Shown here: piece by piece, positions 43,293 to 55,882 of the stretch
Numbering within the stretch: the stretch's first letter is position 1
Layout of the letters: the number at the start of each line of letters is the position of its first letter
NCBI GenBank assembly: GCA_031277795.1
Contig: JAITLQ010000004.1
Location: 124,001 to 188,000 of the forward strand
Length of the DNA: 64,000 bases
Direction: 5' to 3'
Origin: Arthrobacter sp.
GTDB taxonomy: Bacteria; Actinomycetota; Actinomycetes; Actinomycetales; Micrococcaceae
Position numbers and translations under genes: made by a program
Notes under the pieces: generated by a model
Databases searched by the model: none
Told to the model about the DNA's origin: nothing
The model's input: the letters and a program-made list of their open reading frames with translations, nothing else

Positions 43293-45008
43293 CTACTCCT
43301 GGAAGAGGGGGATCTGCGCGTACGTGGCGATCTCCGCCTGCACGCGCTCGAGCGCGGCCGGATCGAGGGTGGACCCCGTGCTGACCTGCTCCCACCCGGT
43401 GAGGACCACGTCGCCGAAGTTGTGGCCGTAGGAGGCGGGGACCGCCTCGCTCACGAGCATGTCGAGCGTGACCTGCAGGCCTGTCACCACGGGGATCCAG
43501 TGCATCGAGGGGCTCAAGTCTGCGCTGCGTTGCTCGGGCGTGAGCCAATCGGGGCGCCGCCAGAAGAGCTCGGGCGAGAGCCACGTGATCGGGTCGGTCG
43601 CGTGCTGGAGATAGAGGACGCGCGGGCGCTCCCACTCGCCCTGCCCTGCCGCCCCGTCGCCGGGGCGGGACATCCAGCGGACCTGCCGCCCGCCGTCGAG
43701 CACCGGCTGCCATTCGGGGGTGCCGGCGTCGCGCTGGGACTGGAGCGTGCGCCACATCGTGGAGCCGTTGGGGCTACCGACGAGGAGCGCGCCGTCGGTG
43801 CGGGCGCGCAGCTCGTCCACGTCGGAGAAGACGGCCTGCGTGCCGTGTGCGCCGAGGCTCAGTCCGTAGGCCAGGAGCTGCGGCCGCGCGTCCACCGCGA
43901 GCTGCTTCCAGCGCGCCTCGATGGCCTCGAAGAGGGCGCGCGAGGCGTCCACCGGCGCGTCCGGGTCGAAGACGAAGGAGACCCAGCTGGGGGTGTAGGC
44001 GTACTGCATGGAGGCGATCGCGGTGTCGCCGCCGAAGAGGTACTCGAGCGAATCGACGGTCTGCGCCTCGAGCCAACCGGAGCCCGTGGTCGTGGCGACC
44101 ATGAGGACCTTGCGCTGGAAGGCTCCCGTGCGCTCGAGTTCCTTGACCACGAGATCCGCCCTGGCCTGCGTGGTCGGCGCCGACTCGAGCCCCGCGTAGA
44201 CGCGGATGGGCTCCTTGGCCGGCTGGCCCGTGATCTCGGTGATCTTGGCGGCGCTTGGCCCGCCTCCAATGAACGCCGTGCCGTGGCGGCCTAGGGTGTC
44301 CCAGGCGATGGCCGAGCCCTCGCCGGCCGAGCGATACGTGGAGGCGGGCTCGGTGACGCCCTCCTCGGGGCCGTGGTTGCTGGCGTAGAAGATGCGGTCG
44401 ACGCCGGCCAGCGCGCCAGCCACGACGAGGGCGAGCCCGGCCGCGACGGTGCCGGCGGTGAGGAGGCCGGCCAGCGGCGCGCGCAGGCGGCGCGCGAAGC
44501 GGCGGTAGAGGCCGCGCACGCCCTTGCCGATGAGGAGGAAGAGCAAGGTGAGGGGGATGAAGGTCCCGAGGAATGCGCCCACGCTGAGGCCGTTGAGCGG
44601 TTCCATGCTGACGAGCCGGCGGATCTCGTTCTGCCAGTGCAGGGCCAGCGAGGGCAGCGCGATGACGGCGACGAGCCACACGAGCGCGTAGGCGATCCAC
44701 CACGACTTGCCCGGCCGCGGCAAGGTGTAGCGGCGCAGCAGGGCGGCGCGGGCCGCGCCCCACACCAGGACTCCCACGAGGTAACCGACGCCGAACGCGA
44801 GCGCCGCGAGGACGCCCTGTAGAGACGCGGGCCGGGGGAGGAATGACGGAGTGACGGAAAGGATGGCCGCCACCAGGCCGCCGATCGAGCCGGCAAGGCT
44901 TGGCACCCACCAGCGCGCGGCGGCGGGCCGGGCACGCTCGGTGGTGGGGGTGGAGGCCGGCGCGGGGGTGCCCGCCTGCGGCGTGGTGGCGGCTCGATCC
45001 TGAGTCAT
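43293..45008 (-). CDS. Membrane-anchored alpha/beta-hydrolase family protein (Abhydrolase_9 type)
   Basis: The 571-residue protein has an N-terminal module of about four spans (roughly residues 30-210) and a C-terminal extracytoplasmic hydrolase-like domain. The latter contains LLAYGLSLGAHGTQ, a nucleophile-elbow-like G-x-S-x-G, plus the blocks STYRSAGEGSAIAWDTLGRHGTAF and SWVSFVFDPDAP. This matches the actinobacterial alpha/beta-hydrolase family with an attached membrane domain; substrates are unknown, possibly lipids or cell-envelope esters. The ATG at 45008 is one of two candidates (the other at 45026). Confidence 0.8.
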   Translation of the reverse strand: MTQDRAATTPQAGTPAPASTPTTERARPAAARWWVPSLAGSIGGLVAAILSVTPSFLPRPASLQGVLAALAFGVGYLVGVLVWGAARAALLRRYTLPRPGKSWWIAYALVWLVAVIALPSLALHWQNEIRRLVSMEPLNGLSVGAFLGTFIPLTLLFLLIGKGVRGLYRRFARRLRAPLAGLLTAGTVAAGLALVVAGALAGVDRIFYASNHGPEEGVTEPASTYRSAGEGSAIAWDTLGRHGTAFIGGGPSAAKITEITGQPAKEPIRVYAGLESAPTTQARADLVVKELERTGAFQRKVLMVATTTGSGWLEAQTVDSLEYLFGGDTAIASMQYAYTPSWVSFVFDPDAPVDASRALFEAIEARWKQLAVDARPQLLAYGLSLGAHGTQAVFSDVDELRARTDGALLVGSPNGSTMWRTLQSQRDAGTPEWQPVLDGGRQVRWMSRPGDGAAGQGEWERPRVLYLQHATDPITWLSPELFWRRPDWLTPEQRSADLSPSMHWIPVVTGLQVTLDMLVSEAVPASYGHNFGDVVLTGWEQVSTGSTLDPAALERVQAEIATYAQIPLFQE

Positions 45009-45306
45009 CCTTGAATCCTGACCCATCCGCGCCTTGATACCCAGGTCAAGTATCTTTCGTGACGTTTCACCTGCGGCGAAACCGGACGTCTGCTCGGGTG
45101 GCACGGTGGACGCGGGGCCTGAGCGGTACCGACGGGATTTGAGACTGAACCAGGAGAGGACGAGCGAGCGGATTCTATCGAGACTCCTAGGCCTCAGACT
45201 GCTATGGTTGGCCCAACTTTTGGCTTTGGCCCGAGAACATGCATTTGAGCGTGCAAATGTCTAGCGTTGGTAATTAGTGCTTGGCTGATTCTCCGCACTC
45301 AGAAAC
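45009..45306. other. Divergent intergenic region at the left edge of the low-GC segment
   Basis: No gene is seen in these 298 bases. Base composition drops here relative to the left side. A perfect CATTTG-AGCGTG-CAAATG repeat (45242-45259) lies about 50 bases before the SIR2 start and may be an operator; no convincing promoter boxes could be fixed. Confidence 0.4.
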
Positions 45307-48300
45307 ATGTCGGTGCCCTGGCTGGACAGCTATGATCAAAGAAATGGCGATGCAATGTGGATTACCGGCGACGTCGAGCTCCCTGACGAAATCCTCGACG
45401 CGCATGAGCGTGGTGAGTTGGTGTTCTTTGTCGGCGCAGGGGCTTCCGTTGAATCGCCATCAAAGCTTCCGCTATTCAGGAACCTAGCGAAGACCCTCGC
45501 GGAGCTAGCCTCACACCCATTCTCTGAATCTGGTGGGCTTGATTTCTTTATTGGCACGTTGGAGTCGCTCGCCCAGGGGTTTGATGCTCACCAGCATGCC
45601 AAAACGCTTATATCCGACCCAGAATCTAGATTCAACCCCCTCCACCGTGCAATCGTGGATCTCGCGGGTATTGGCGGCGCGTTCCGTGTCGTTACCACCA
45701 ACTATGACGATCACCTCGCAGCTGCGGCAAGAAGCGAATCCATCCAGGTTTCGGACACTTGGTATGGTCCGGCGTTGCCGATTGGCCGCGACTTCTCCGG
45801 ACTGGTCCACTTGCATGGGTCCGTGTTGAGACCTAAGGAGGAGATGATTCTCACCGATCGCGACTTCGGCCGAGCCTATATCACCGACGCTTGGGCAGCT
45901 CGGTTTCTGCTTCCGATGTTTGATCGATTTACAGTGGTTTTCGTCGGATACAGTCACGACGATGTGATTATGCGATATCTCGCGCTTGGGCTGCCTTCTA
46001 GTGTGAGCGGCACGTCGTCAAAGCGATTCGCGTTTACGGACACTCCGACGGACAGCAAGTGGGGATATCTTGGGATTCAGCCGATTGGCTACCCGGCCGT
46101 AGGGACCGATCATCAAGCGCTAGCGGCGGCGCTAACAGCTTGGGCGGACCGAGCCAAGATGGGGAAAACCGACCACCAAGCACGAGTAAAGGTGATCACG
46201 GGCGGCGGCACTGCATTGCCGTTTCCCGACCGTGACTACCTCAGAGCACGCCTCCGGACCACACAAGGTGCGTTGGACTTTGCACTAGCTTTAGAATCGC
46301 TGTCAGATAAAGCCAAGCTGGAGTGGTTGTCATGGCTGGAAGAGCTTCCTGAGTTTAGGGCCCTGTTTTCAACATTTGAGGTTTCAGAAGCGACGGCAGT
46401 TCTGGGTAACTGGTTTGCAAGGACGTTCATCGGGTCGACCACACTTAGTGGTGCTGCGCTCCAAACCGTGCAACGTCTCGGGCAGTCGATGACGACTTCG
46501 CTCTACCGGGCTGCGTGTCGGCTCGCTGGGAACCTCAAGAAGGTGGACGAACCTGCCGGAGAACGGTGGCAGGCACTTCTCGCGACTTCGATTCTCGGAC
46601 AATCAGCTCCACTCGATACCAGCTCTCTGATGCTTCTCGCAACTGACTCGGTGCGCCCGAGTACGACGGTGCTGCGGACGGCCCTCCGCCCATTTCTCAA
46701 GCTGGAACGTGCTTGGCTCGCTGACGACTCCGCAGAAAACACGGTCCATCCCGGTGCGAAGGTCACTTGGAATTCAGGCGACAGGGAACTATCCCAGCAG
46801 ATTATGAGCGCTGTGCAGGAGTCGGATGACGGAGATCGTTCCGTCGGTCTTGTCTTGGAGAATGCCATCAGTGCAGCCTACGACTTGCTCCATGCATACA
46901 ACGGCAAGAAAGGACTCGATGCTCTGACATTTCATCGCTCCGCGATCGAACCACATGCACAAGACAGATTCCGCAATCCAATCGACGCAATTATTGATGG
47001 CCTGCGAGAGTATGGGACAAAAGGGCTGGCGCAACGACCGGACCTTCCCGATCTGTGGTGGGAACTCGACCGGCCACTGTTTCGCCGACTGTCCCTGCAT
47101 TTGTTAGCCAATGATCCGGCACGGACCGCGGACGACAAACTTCTGTGGCTCCTTGACCGAACCGGACTATACGAAGATGAACTTAAACATGAGGTGTTTC
47201 AAGTACTCGCCGCTACGGTGGGAAGAGGATCACAGGCCCTCAAGCAACGGGTGTTGGATGTTGCCGCGATCGGCCCCGATATTGCCGAAGACATGCCGGA
47301 TCATGACCGCCACTTCGCGTACTCGAAGTTCAACTTGCTCGCATGGCTAACGCAGGCCGATCCCGAGTGGGTGGAGGCGCGGTCCGCTTTCGACGCGCTC
47401 CATTCCAAAAACCCGGACTTCGAAGTGCGTGAACATCCTGACTTCAATACCTGGATGACAAGTGGGAGTTGGGGTGGAAAACTTCCGATGGACTCGGACG
47501 AATTTGTTCAAGCCATCGCTCAGGACTCGAGCGCTGCGCTTGAGGATCTGCTGTCCCGAGACTATTCGGAACGCCATTTCGACCAGCCAGAATGGAATGA
47601 TGCGCTCCGACTGGTGATGCTGATTGCCGAGCAAGATCCGGAAGCTGGAATACAGCTTTGGGACGCCGTTAGTATGCGCGGAGACCTTGGCGACAAGCGG
47701 AACGCCCTCCTGTACGCGATAACTTATGGCTTCGGGAAAGCCAAGTTAGGTCACTGGGCGCCCGAGGCCGTAAGACGCCTTGGTAATTTGGTGGAGCACG
47801 CGGACTCCGCCGGTGCGATCGGGCACTTTCTACTTGAGCAGATTCGGCTGCAGAAAGAAGCCGATGAGTCACTTGTGCTGGCCCAAATGCGCGAGCTGGC
47901 GCAGGCACTTTGGCGCGAGCATGGCCCTGCATTTGTGCACAGCGACGATTCGCCGCCCTTGGACTTTGCGCCGTTGTACTTGAACTCGTGGCCCGGGGAT
48001 TTGGCGCAGTATTGGGCCAATGAGATTGACCGACGCTGGCAGCACCGCCGCGATGAGTGGGATGGACTCAACGTTGAAGAAACGAACGCATTAGTCACAC
48101 TTTTGAACGGCAACAGGTACGCATTGGACGCAACGCAACCAGCCATCGCCGGGGAACTGTTCTTCTATTTCGCGGCGGATGCAGATTTTGCGTCGGAACA
48201 CGTGCTTCCGATTTTCAATGACCCAGTACGGCATGTATTTGCTTGGAACCCGTTTCTGCATCATCCGAGGTGGAACGACCGGCTTCTCTCGGCCGGCCTT

Positions 48301-48930
48301 TTTGATAGCATGCTCGCCGAGCTTGACCGCCTTGACGAGCTGGCAGACGAGAGTAGCCTGAGACACATTTTCTTGGACCTAGTGGCTTCGGTAGTGACAT
48401 ACGCGGGTATTGAGAGCAAAGATCGAGCGAAGCTGCTCGATCAGACTGTCCTCGCATCCGAAGGCACTCATGCCGCCGTGTTCGCCGAAACGGTTGGCCG
48501 ATTGCTCTTCGAGGACGGCCTTGACGGTGCCGAGGTGTGGCGGAAATGGCTCCGGGAGCATCTTGAACGCAGGTTGGTGGGGCTACCTCGAGTGGCATCC
48601 GTGGAGGAACTTGAACGATGGGCAGACGTCGTTCCTGCTATGGGCGACTTCGTCCCTGCGGCAGTGGCGCTCCTTAGTGGGCGTGCCATCGGGTTGGGTG
48701 AACGATACTTCAGCCGAGATCTCCCGGAAGGCGCCCTTGAATCCCACGGTTCAGAGATCGTGGCGTTTCTCGCCGAGCGGGTGCGGAACACGATGAACCC
48801 TGACCCGATGGTCAGGTACCAAGTTCAGGACCTCGTGGAGGCGGTCAAAGCTGCGGTTGGCGATTCCGCTGCGCACCCACTGACCGAAGCGGCATCACGA
48901 GCTGGATTCCTGGAAAGATCCGACCGCTAA
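45307..48930 (+). CDS. Large SIR2-domain protein, candidate anti-phage NADase (defence-associated sirtuin type)
   Basis: The 1207-residue protein has a SIR2-like domain in its first 240 residues. GAGAS (43-47) binds NAD, TNYDDH (131-136) is the T-N-x-D signature, HLHGS (168-172) carries the expected catalytic His, and VGYSHDD (213-219) closes the Rossmann fold. The remaining 950 residues are mostly helical without enzymatic motifs and probably form a phage-sensing or oligomerising region; the C-terminal part looks like DUF4020. Defence-associated sirtuins deplete NAD after phage recognition, causing abortive infection. GC content and codon use differ sharply from neighbours, indicating acquisition. 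The start is uncertain: ATG 45307 or 45355. Confidence 0.85.
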   Translation: MSVPWLDSYDQRNGDAMWITGDVELPDEILDAHERGELVFFVGAGASVESPSKLPLFRNLAKTLAELASHPFSESGGLDFFIGTLESLAQGFDAHQHAKTLISDPESRFNPLHRAIVDLAGIGGAFRVVTTNYDDHLAAAARSESIQVSDTWYGPALPIGRDFSGLVHLHGSVLRPKEEMILTDRDFGRAYITDAWAARFLLPMFDRFTVVFVGYSHDDVIMRYLALGLPSSVSGTSSKRFAFTDTPTDSKWGYLGIQPIGYPAVGTDHQALAAALTAWADRAKMGKTDHQARVKVITGGGTALPFPDRDYLRARLRTTQGALDFALALESLSDKAKLEWLSWLEELPEFRALFSTFEVSEATAVLGNWFARTFIGSTTLSGAALQTVQRLGQSMTTSLYRAACRLAGNLKKVDEPAGERWQALLATSILGQSAPLDTSSLMLLATDSVRPSTTVLRTALRPFLKLERAWLADDSAENTVHPGAKVTWNSGDRELSQQIMSAVQESDDGDRSVGLVLENAISAAYDLLHAYNGKKGLDALTFHRSAIEPHAQDRFRNPIDAIIDGLREYGTKGLAQRPDLPDLWWELDRPLFRRLSLHLLANDPARTADDKLLWLLDRTGLYEDELKHEVFQVLAATVGRGSQALKQRVLDVAAIGPDIAEDMPDHDRHFAYSKFNLLAWLTQADPEWVEARSAFDALHSKNPDFEVREHPDFNTWMTSGSWGGKLPMDSDEFVQAIAQDSSAALEDLLSRDYSERHFDQPEWNDALRLVMLIAEQDPEAGIQLWDAVSMRGDLGDKRNALLYAITYGFGKAKLGHWAPEAVRRLGNLVEHADSAGAIGHFLLEQIRLQKEADESLVLAQMRELAQALWREHGPAFVHSDDSPPLDFAPLYLNSWPGDLAQYWANEIDRRWQHRRDEWDGLNVEETNALVTLLNGNRYALDATQPAIAGELFFYFAADADFASEHVLPIFNDPVRHVFAWNPFLHHPRWNDRLLSAGLFDSMLAELDRLDELADESSLRHIFLDLVASVVTYAGIESKDRAKLLDQTVLASEGTHAAVFAETVGRLLFEDGLDGAEVWRKWLREHLERRLVGLPRVASVEELERWADVVPAMGDFVPAAVALLSGRAIGLGERYFSRDLPEGALESHGSEIVAFLAERVRNTMNPDPMVRYQVQDLVEAVKAAVGDSAAHPLTEAASRAGFLERSDR

Positions 48931-49260
48931 CGCCCATTCGCGGGAGAAGCCCGAGCTGATTTCCATGGAAGTTTCCCATCGTATTGGGGAACTCGTGGGG
49001 CCGAAGAGTCCACTTGCCGTGGGTCACTCAAGGTAAGTTCGCGTCATCAGTGATCGACTTCTCTCTGCGTTCGCCTCCAGCTACTGGACCACCGAAAACG
49101 GTGACGAACCGGAGTGTACTTTCGGTCCTATTCATTTCTTGTGGGTGCGGATTGGATCAATTCAAACTGTGGGTTTCTTAATTGCATCCTCACTAATGGG
49201 CGCCCCATTTGCATCCAAAAAATTGTCCACATTCGCGGCACCCTGCTTTAGTATGGAGCG
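48931..49260. other. Gene-free low-GC interval
   Basis: No conserved reading frame is seen in this 330-base interval. The end contains TTGTCC (about 49223) and TTTAGT, a possible promoter for the following small gene, with GGAG directly before its ATG. Confidence 0.4.
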
Positions 49261-49806
49261 ATGATCTTCATCATTGCTGAGCAAGTTGTGGATGTCCGTG
49301 AGGGAGCGAGCTTCGACTGGGCGTCTCTTATTCCAACCGCAATTGTTGCCGCGATCATTTCCGGCCTGATAAATATTTTCTGGGAACGTAGAAAGCTGAG
49401 CAGGTCTGAGAAGGCAGCTGCATATTCAGGTTTTCTCCAAGCTTCCAGCAAGCGTTGGAAGGCTTTTGGCGATCGCGACGGCGCGGCTGCGAGTGGCGAT
49501 GCCGAACTAGTGGCCAGACTGGACAGTCAACTGGCAGAGATTCGTGACGAGCAGTGGGGGGCGTATGCGCTTCTACAAATTGTTGGAAGTCAAGCCACTG
49601 CTGTATACGCGCTTTCGTTGATTAAGGCATTCGACGAGCGCAACAAGAATTTTCGAAACCCGGGAACGGGGAAAAACATAGGAGCAGACAAGAAGTCGGA
49701 GATGCAGAACCAATTCGTTGCGGCTGCACGTCGGGATATGGGTCTGCGGCCGCTTGATAAGGAGAAACTTAAGACGGCGTTTGAGCGCTCTCCACGAAAC
49801 AAGTAA
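49261..49806 (+). CDS. Small membrane-anchored protein of unknown function in the SIR2 segment
   Basis: The 181-residue product has a short acidic N-terminus, one hydrophobic span at about residues 21-39 (SLIPTAIVAAIISGLINIFW), then a basic WERRKLSRSEK boundary and a helical soluble domain of about 135 residues. No family motif was recognised. Low GC and A/T-ending codons match the SIR2 gene and differ from core genes, so both may have arrived together. A partner or independent defence role is possible but unsupported. Confidence 0.65.
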   Translation: MIFIIAEQVVDVREGASFDWASLIPTAIVAAIISGLINIFWERRKLSRSEKAAAYSGFLQASSKRWKAFGDRDGAAASGDAELVARLDSQLAEIRDEQWGAYALLQIVGSQATAVYALSLIKAFDERNKNFRNPGTGKNIGADKKSEMQNQFVAAARRDMGLRPLDKEKLKTAFERSPRNK

Positions 49807-50000
49807 TGCTAAGCGGCACAGGGAGTTGAAGCGGTCGGGACTGGTACGCCGAACACAGTGGTTCCGCTCGTGCGGTTTGACGGGCCCCAAGCTGCTGGAT
49901 GAAGTGTGACGTTTCATGCAGCAATTGAAGTGGGACAGGTTTGCGTCTGAAGTATCCACGGTCATGCCGCGAGAGAAATGAGAAAACGTGTGGGCAAAGC

Positions 50001-50046
50001 CGAAGGGCCCCGGTTCCTTGAATTCTCAAGGAACCGGGGCCCTTCG
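50001..50046 (-). terminator. Terminator of tRNA-Ser, perfect 21-bp stem
   Basis: Bases 50001-50021 pair exactly with 50026-50046 around a four-base loop. The hairpin starts eight bases past the tRNA 3' end on the minus strand and is followed by a T-containing stretch (CTTTGCCC). It is the right-hand boundary of the low-GC segment. Confidence 0.85.
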
Positions 50047-50053
50047 CAAACGC

Positions 50054-50140
50054 GGTGACGGTGGGATTTGAACCCACGGTACGGGATTACCGTACACAAC
50101 ATTTCGAGTGTTGCACCTTCGGCCGCTCGGACACGTCACC
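50054..50140 (-). tRNA. tRNA-Ser (CGA)
   Basis: The 87-base minus-strand gene folds as a class II tRNA. The acceptor stem starts GGTGACG and ends CGTCACC, and the D-arm contains GAGCGGCCGAA. The anticodon loop CTCGAAA gives anticodon CGA (50104-50106). There is a long variable arm (TACGGTAATCCCGTA) and a T-arm TGGGTTCAAATCCCA. CCA is not encoded. Its 3' end faces the low-GC SIR2 segment, a usual place for island insertion. Confidence 0.97.
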
Positions 50141-50165
50141 AGGCCCGTTCACTCTACGGCACAGG

Positions 50166-50254
50166 GCGCGTGAGTCCCAAACCGGGGCGTCCCGGTCTGG
50201 TCTCACGCGCGCCAGACGCTGCGAAGCCCCGGCCGGCGAACCGGTCGGGGCTTC
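50166..50254 (-). terminator. Two hairpins between tadA and tRNA-Ser
   Basis: GAAGCCCCG-x-CCGG (50223-50236) pairs with CCGG-x-CGGGGCTTC (50241-50254). A second nested stem pairs GCGCGTGAG (50166-50174) with CTCACGCGC (50202-50210), and ACCGGG with CCCGGT inside. They lie 140 bases beyond the tadA stop. No gene occurs in 50141-50393. Confidence 0.6.
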
Positions 50255-50393
50255 AACATCACTCGCACCCTTGAGGTGCCTTCGACACTACGGAGCGAAG
50301 CTGGAAAATCGCTGAACAATGTGTGGGAAATGACAGGGTGTGTAAAACGAGCTCCCGCGCCGGGTCGCGGCCGAGCCCACGGCGGACACGTGC

Positions 50394-54195
<3,802 letters not shown>

Positions 54196-54199
<4 letters not shown>

Positions 54200-55566
54200 G
54201 CTTGCTCCTGCGTGGGGACGGCGGGCGAGGCGCCCTCCGGGTTGGTCGGGGAATCCGGGCGGGCAAAGACCCATTGCCGGAAGAGGACAAACTTCACGAG
54301 GGTCGTGAGGAGGTTGGCCACCACGGCGGCGGCGAGCTCGCGCATGCCGTGCCAGCCGGCCGCATGGGCCAGGCCCAGCGCCGCGGCGGTGAGGGCCCAG
54401 CCGATGCCAAAGACGATGAGCCCCTGCAGGTGCTGCGTGATGAGGCCGGCCCGGCCGCGCACCCCGAACGTGAAGGCCCGGTTGGCCGCGGTGTTGGCCA
54501 CGGCCGTGACGAGGAGGGCCACCAGGTTGGCGCCCTGCGCCCCGAGCGCCCCGCGTAGCAAGGCGAAGAGCAGGAGGTAGGCGAGGGTCGAGACGACACC
54601 CACGGCGCCGAAGCGCACGAGGTGCGACCAGAGGCCGCGGTCCTCCTCCGGCGCGGGGTCCCGCCCCAGCTCCGCCCTCAGGTCCGAGAGCGGGATGCGT
54701 CCGCGCAGCAGGCCCCAGGAGAGGCGGGCCACGCCCTTGACGTCCTCCCAGGCCGTGCCAGCGATGCGCACCGAGGAGCGTGGATCGTCGACCCAATCCA
54801 CGGCGACCTCGGAGATGCGCAGCCCGGCCTGCTCGGCCAGGACGAGGAGCTCGGTGTCGAAGAACCAGGCCTCGTCCTTGATGAGGGGGAGCAGGCGCCT
54901 GGCCACGTCGGCCCGGACGGCCTTGAAGCCGCACTGCGCGTCGGAGAAGCCGGTGCCGAGGCTGCCGTGCAGCAGCAGGTTGTAGGAGCGGGAGATGATC
55001 TCGCGCTTGGGGCCGCGCGTGACGTGGGCACCGGAGGCGAGCCGCGAGCCGATGGCCACGTCGGAGTGTCCGGAGAGCAGCGGTGCCACGAGCGCGGGGA
55101 ACGCGTCGAGGCCGGTGGAGAGGTCGACGTCCATGTATGCGAGGACCGCCGCGTCCGAGGAACCCCAGGCGGCGCGCAGGGCCCGGCCGCGTCCCTTCTG
55201 ATCCAGGTGCACCACCCGCACGTGGGGGAGCCGGGAGGCCAGGCTCGCCGCCAGCACACCGGTCCCATCGGTGCTGGCGTTGTCGGCGATGGTGACCCGG
55301 TAGCCCGGGCCGCCGGGCGGATAGAGACCGGCAAGGTAGGAATCGAGCCGCAGGATCGAGGCCTCGAGGTCGCGTTCCTCGTTGTAGACGGGGACGACGA
55401 CGTCGACGAGGACCGTGGTGGGCCGGTGGGTCGGTCCCGCGCTCGCCGCGGGGGAGCCGAGCGGCTGCGCTACCTGGCCCGTGCCCGGCTCGTGGCCGGG
55501 AGGGGGCGGTGCCGGAAGCGGGTCGGCGTGGGGGATGGTCGCGGGGGCCGCTGAGGTGGGGAGCAC
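54196..55566 (-). CDS. Family 2 glycosyltransferase fused to a GtrA-type membrane domain
   Basis: The 456-residue enzyme resembles dolichol/polyprenol-phosphate sugar synthases. The N-terminal cytoplasmic GT-A domain shows VVVPVYNEERDLEASI, IADNASTDGTG, the metal-binding AYMDVDLSTGLDAFP (D-x-D) and SDAQCGFKAVRADVA. The C-terminal part (about residues 290-430) is a four-span GtrA-like flippase domain. Fusion of donor synthesis and membrane transfer fits the coupled GT39 gene downstream. The GTG at 55566 is fixed by AGGAGG five bases upstream; longer in-frame versions are less likely. Confidence 0.9.
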
Positions 55567-55783
55567 GGATGCCTCCTCTATTGCTGGTCGTGAGGCGGTG
55601 GGCGATGTGCCCTCTACCTTGATCAGCGGTGCTGTGAATGAGGACGCGAGTGCTTGTGCCCCAGCGATGACTCCGCGGCGGTGCCGGGCGCGGGACCTGG
55701 GACGCCGGGCGAGGGACACCGTGGTGCCGGGAGCGGCAGGCGGCCGGGACGCAGCAACCCCGGAAACGCTGCAGACACGGAAA

Positions 55784-55824
55784 CGCCCAGGCCCGCCCGG
55801 TCGGTGACCGGGCGGGCCTGGGCG
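55784..55824 (-). terminator. Terminator of the two-component operon, perfect 19-bp stem
   Basis: Bases 55784-55802 are exactly complementary to 55806-55824 around GGT, about 58 bases beyond the histidine kinase stop. The rest of the gap 55567-55882 holds the GT2 leader; no further gene is seen. Confidence 0.8.
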
Positions 55825-55882
55825 GTCCGGGGTGGCAAGGCCCCGGCGGGCGCGAGCGGACGGCGGTCCACTGCGCGCGGCG

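Noticed and set aside
45134-50071. GGGATTTGA shared by the left edge of the low-GC segment (45134-45142) and the tRNA-Ser 3' half (50063-50071) as attachment sites
   Set aside because: Nine bases is within chance expectation over this distance, the copy is not at the tRNA end, and no integrase is present.
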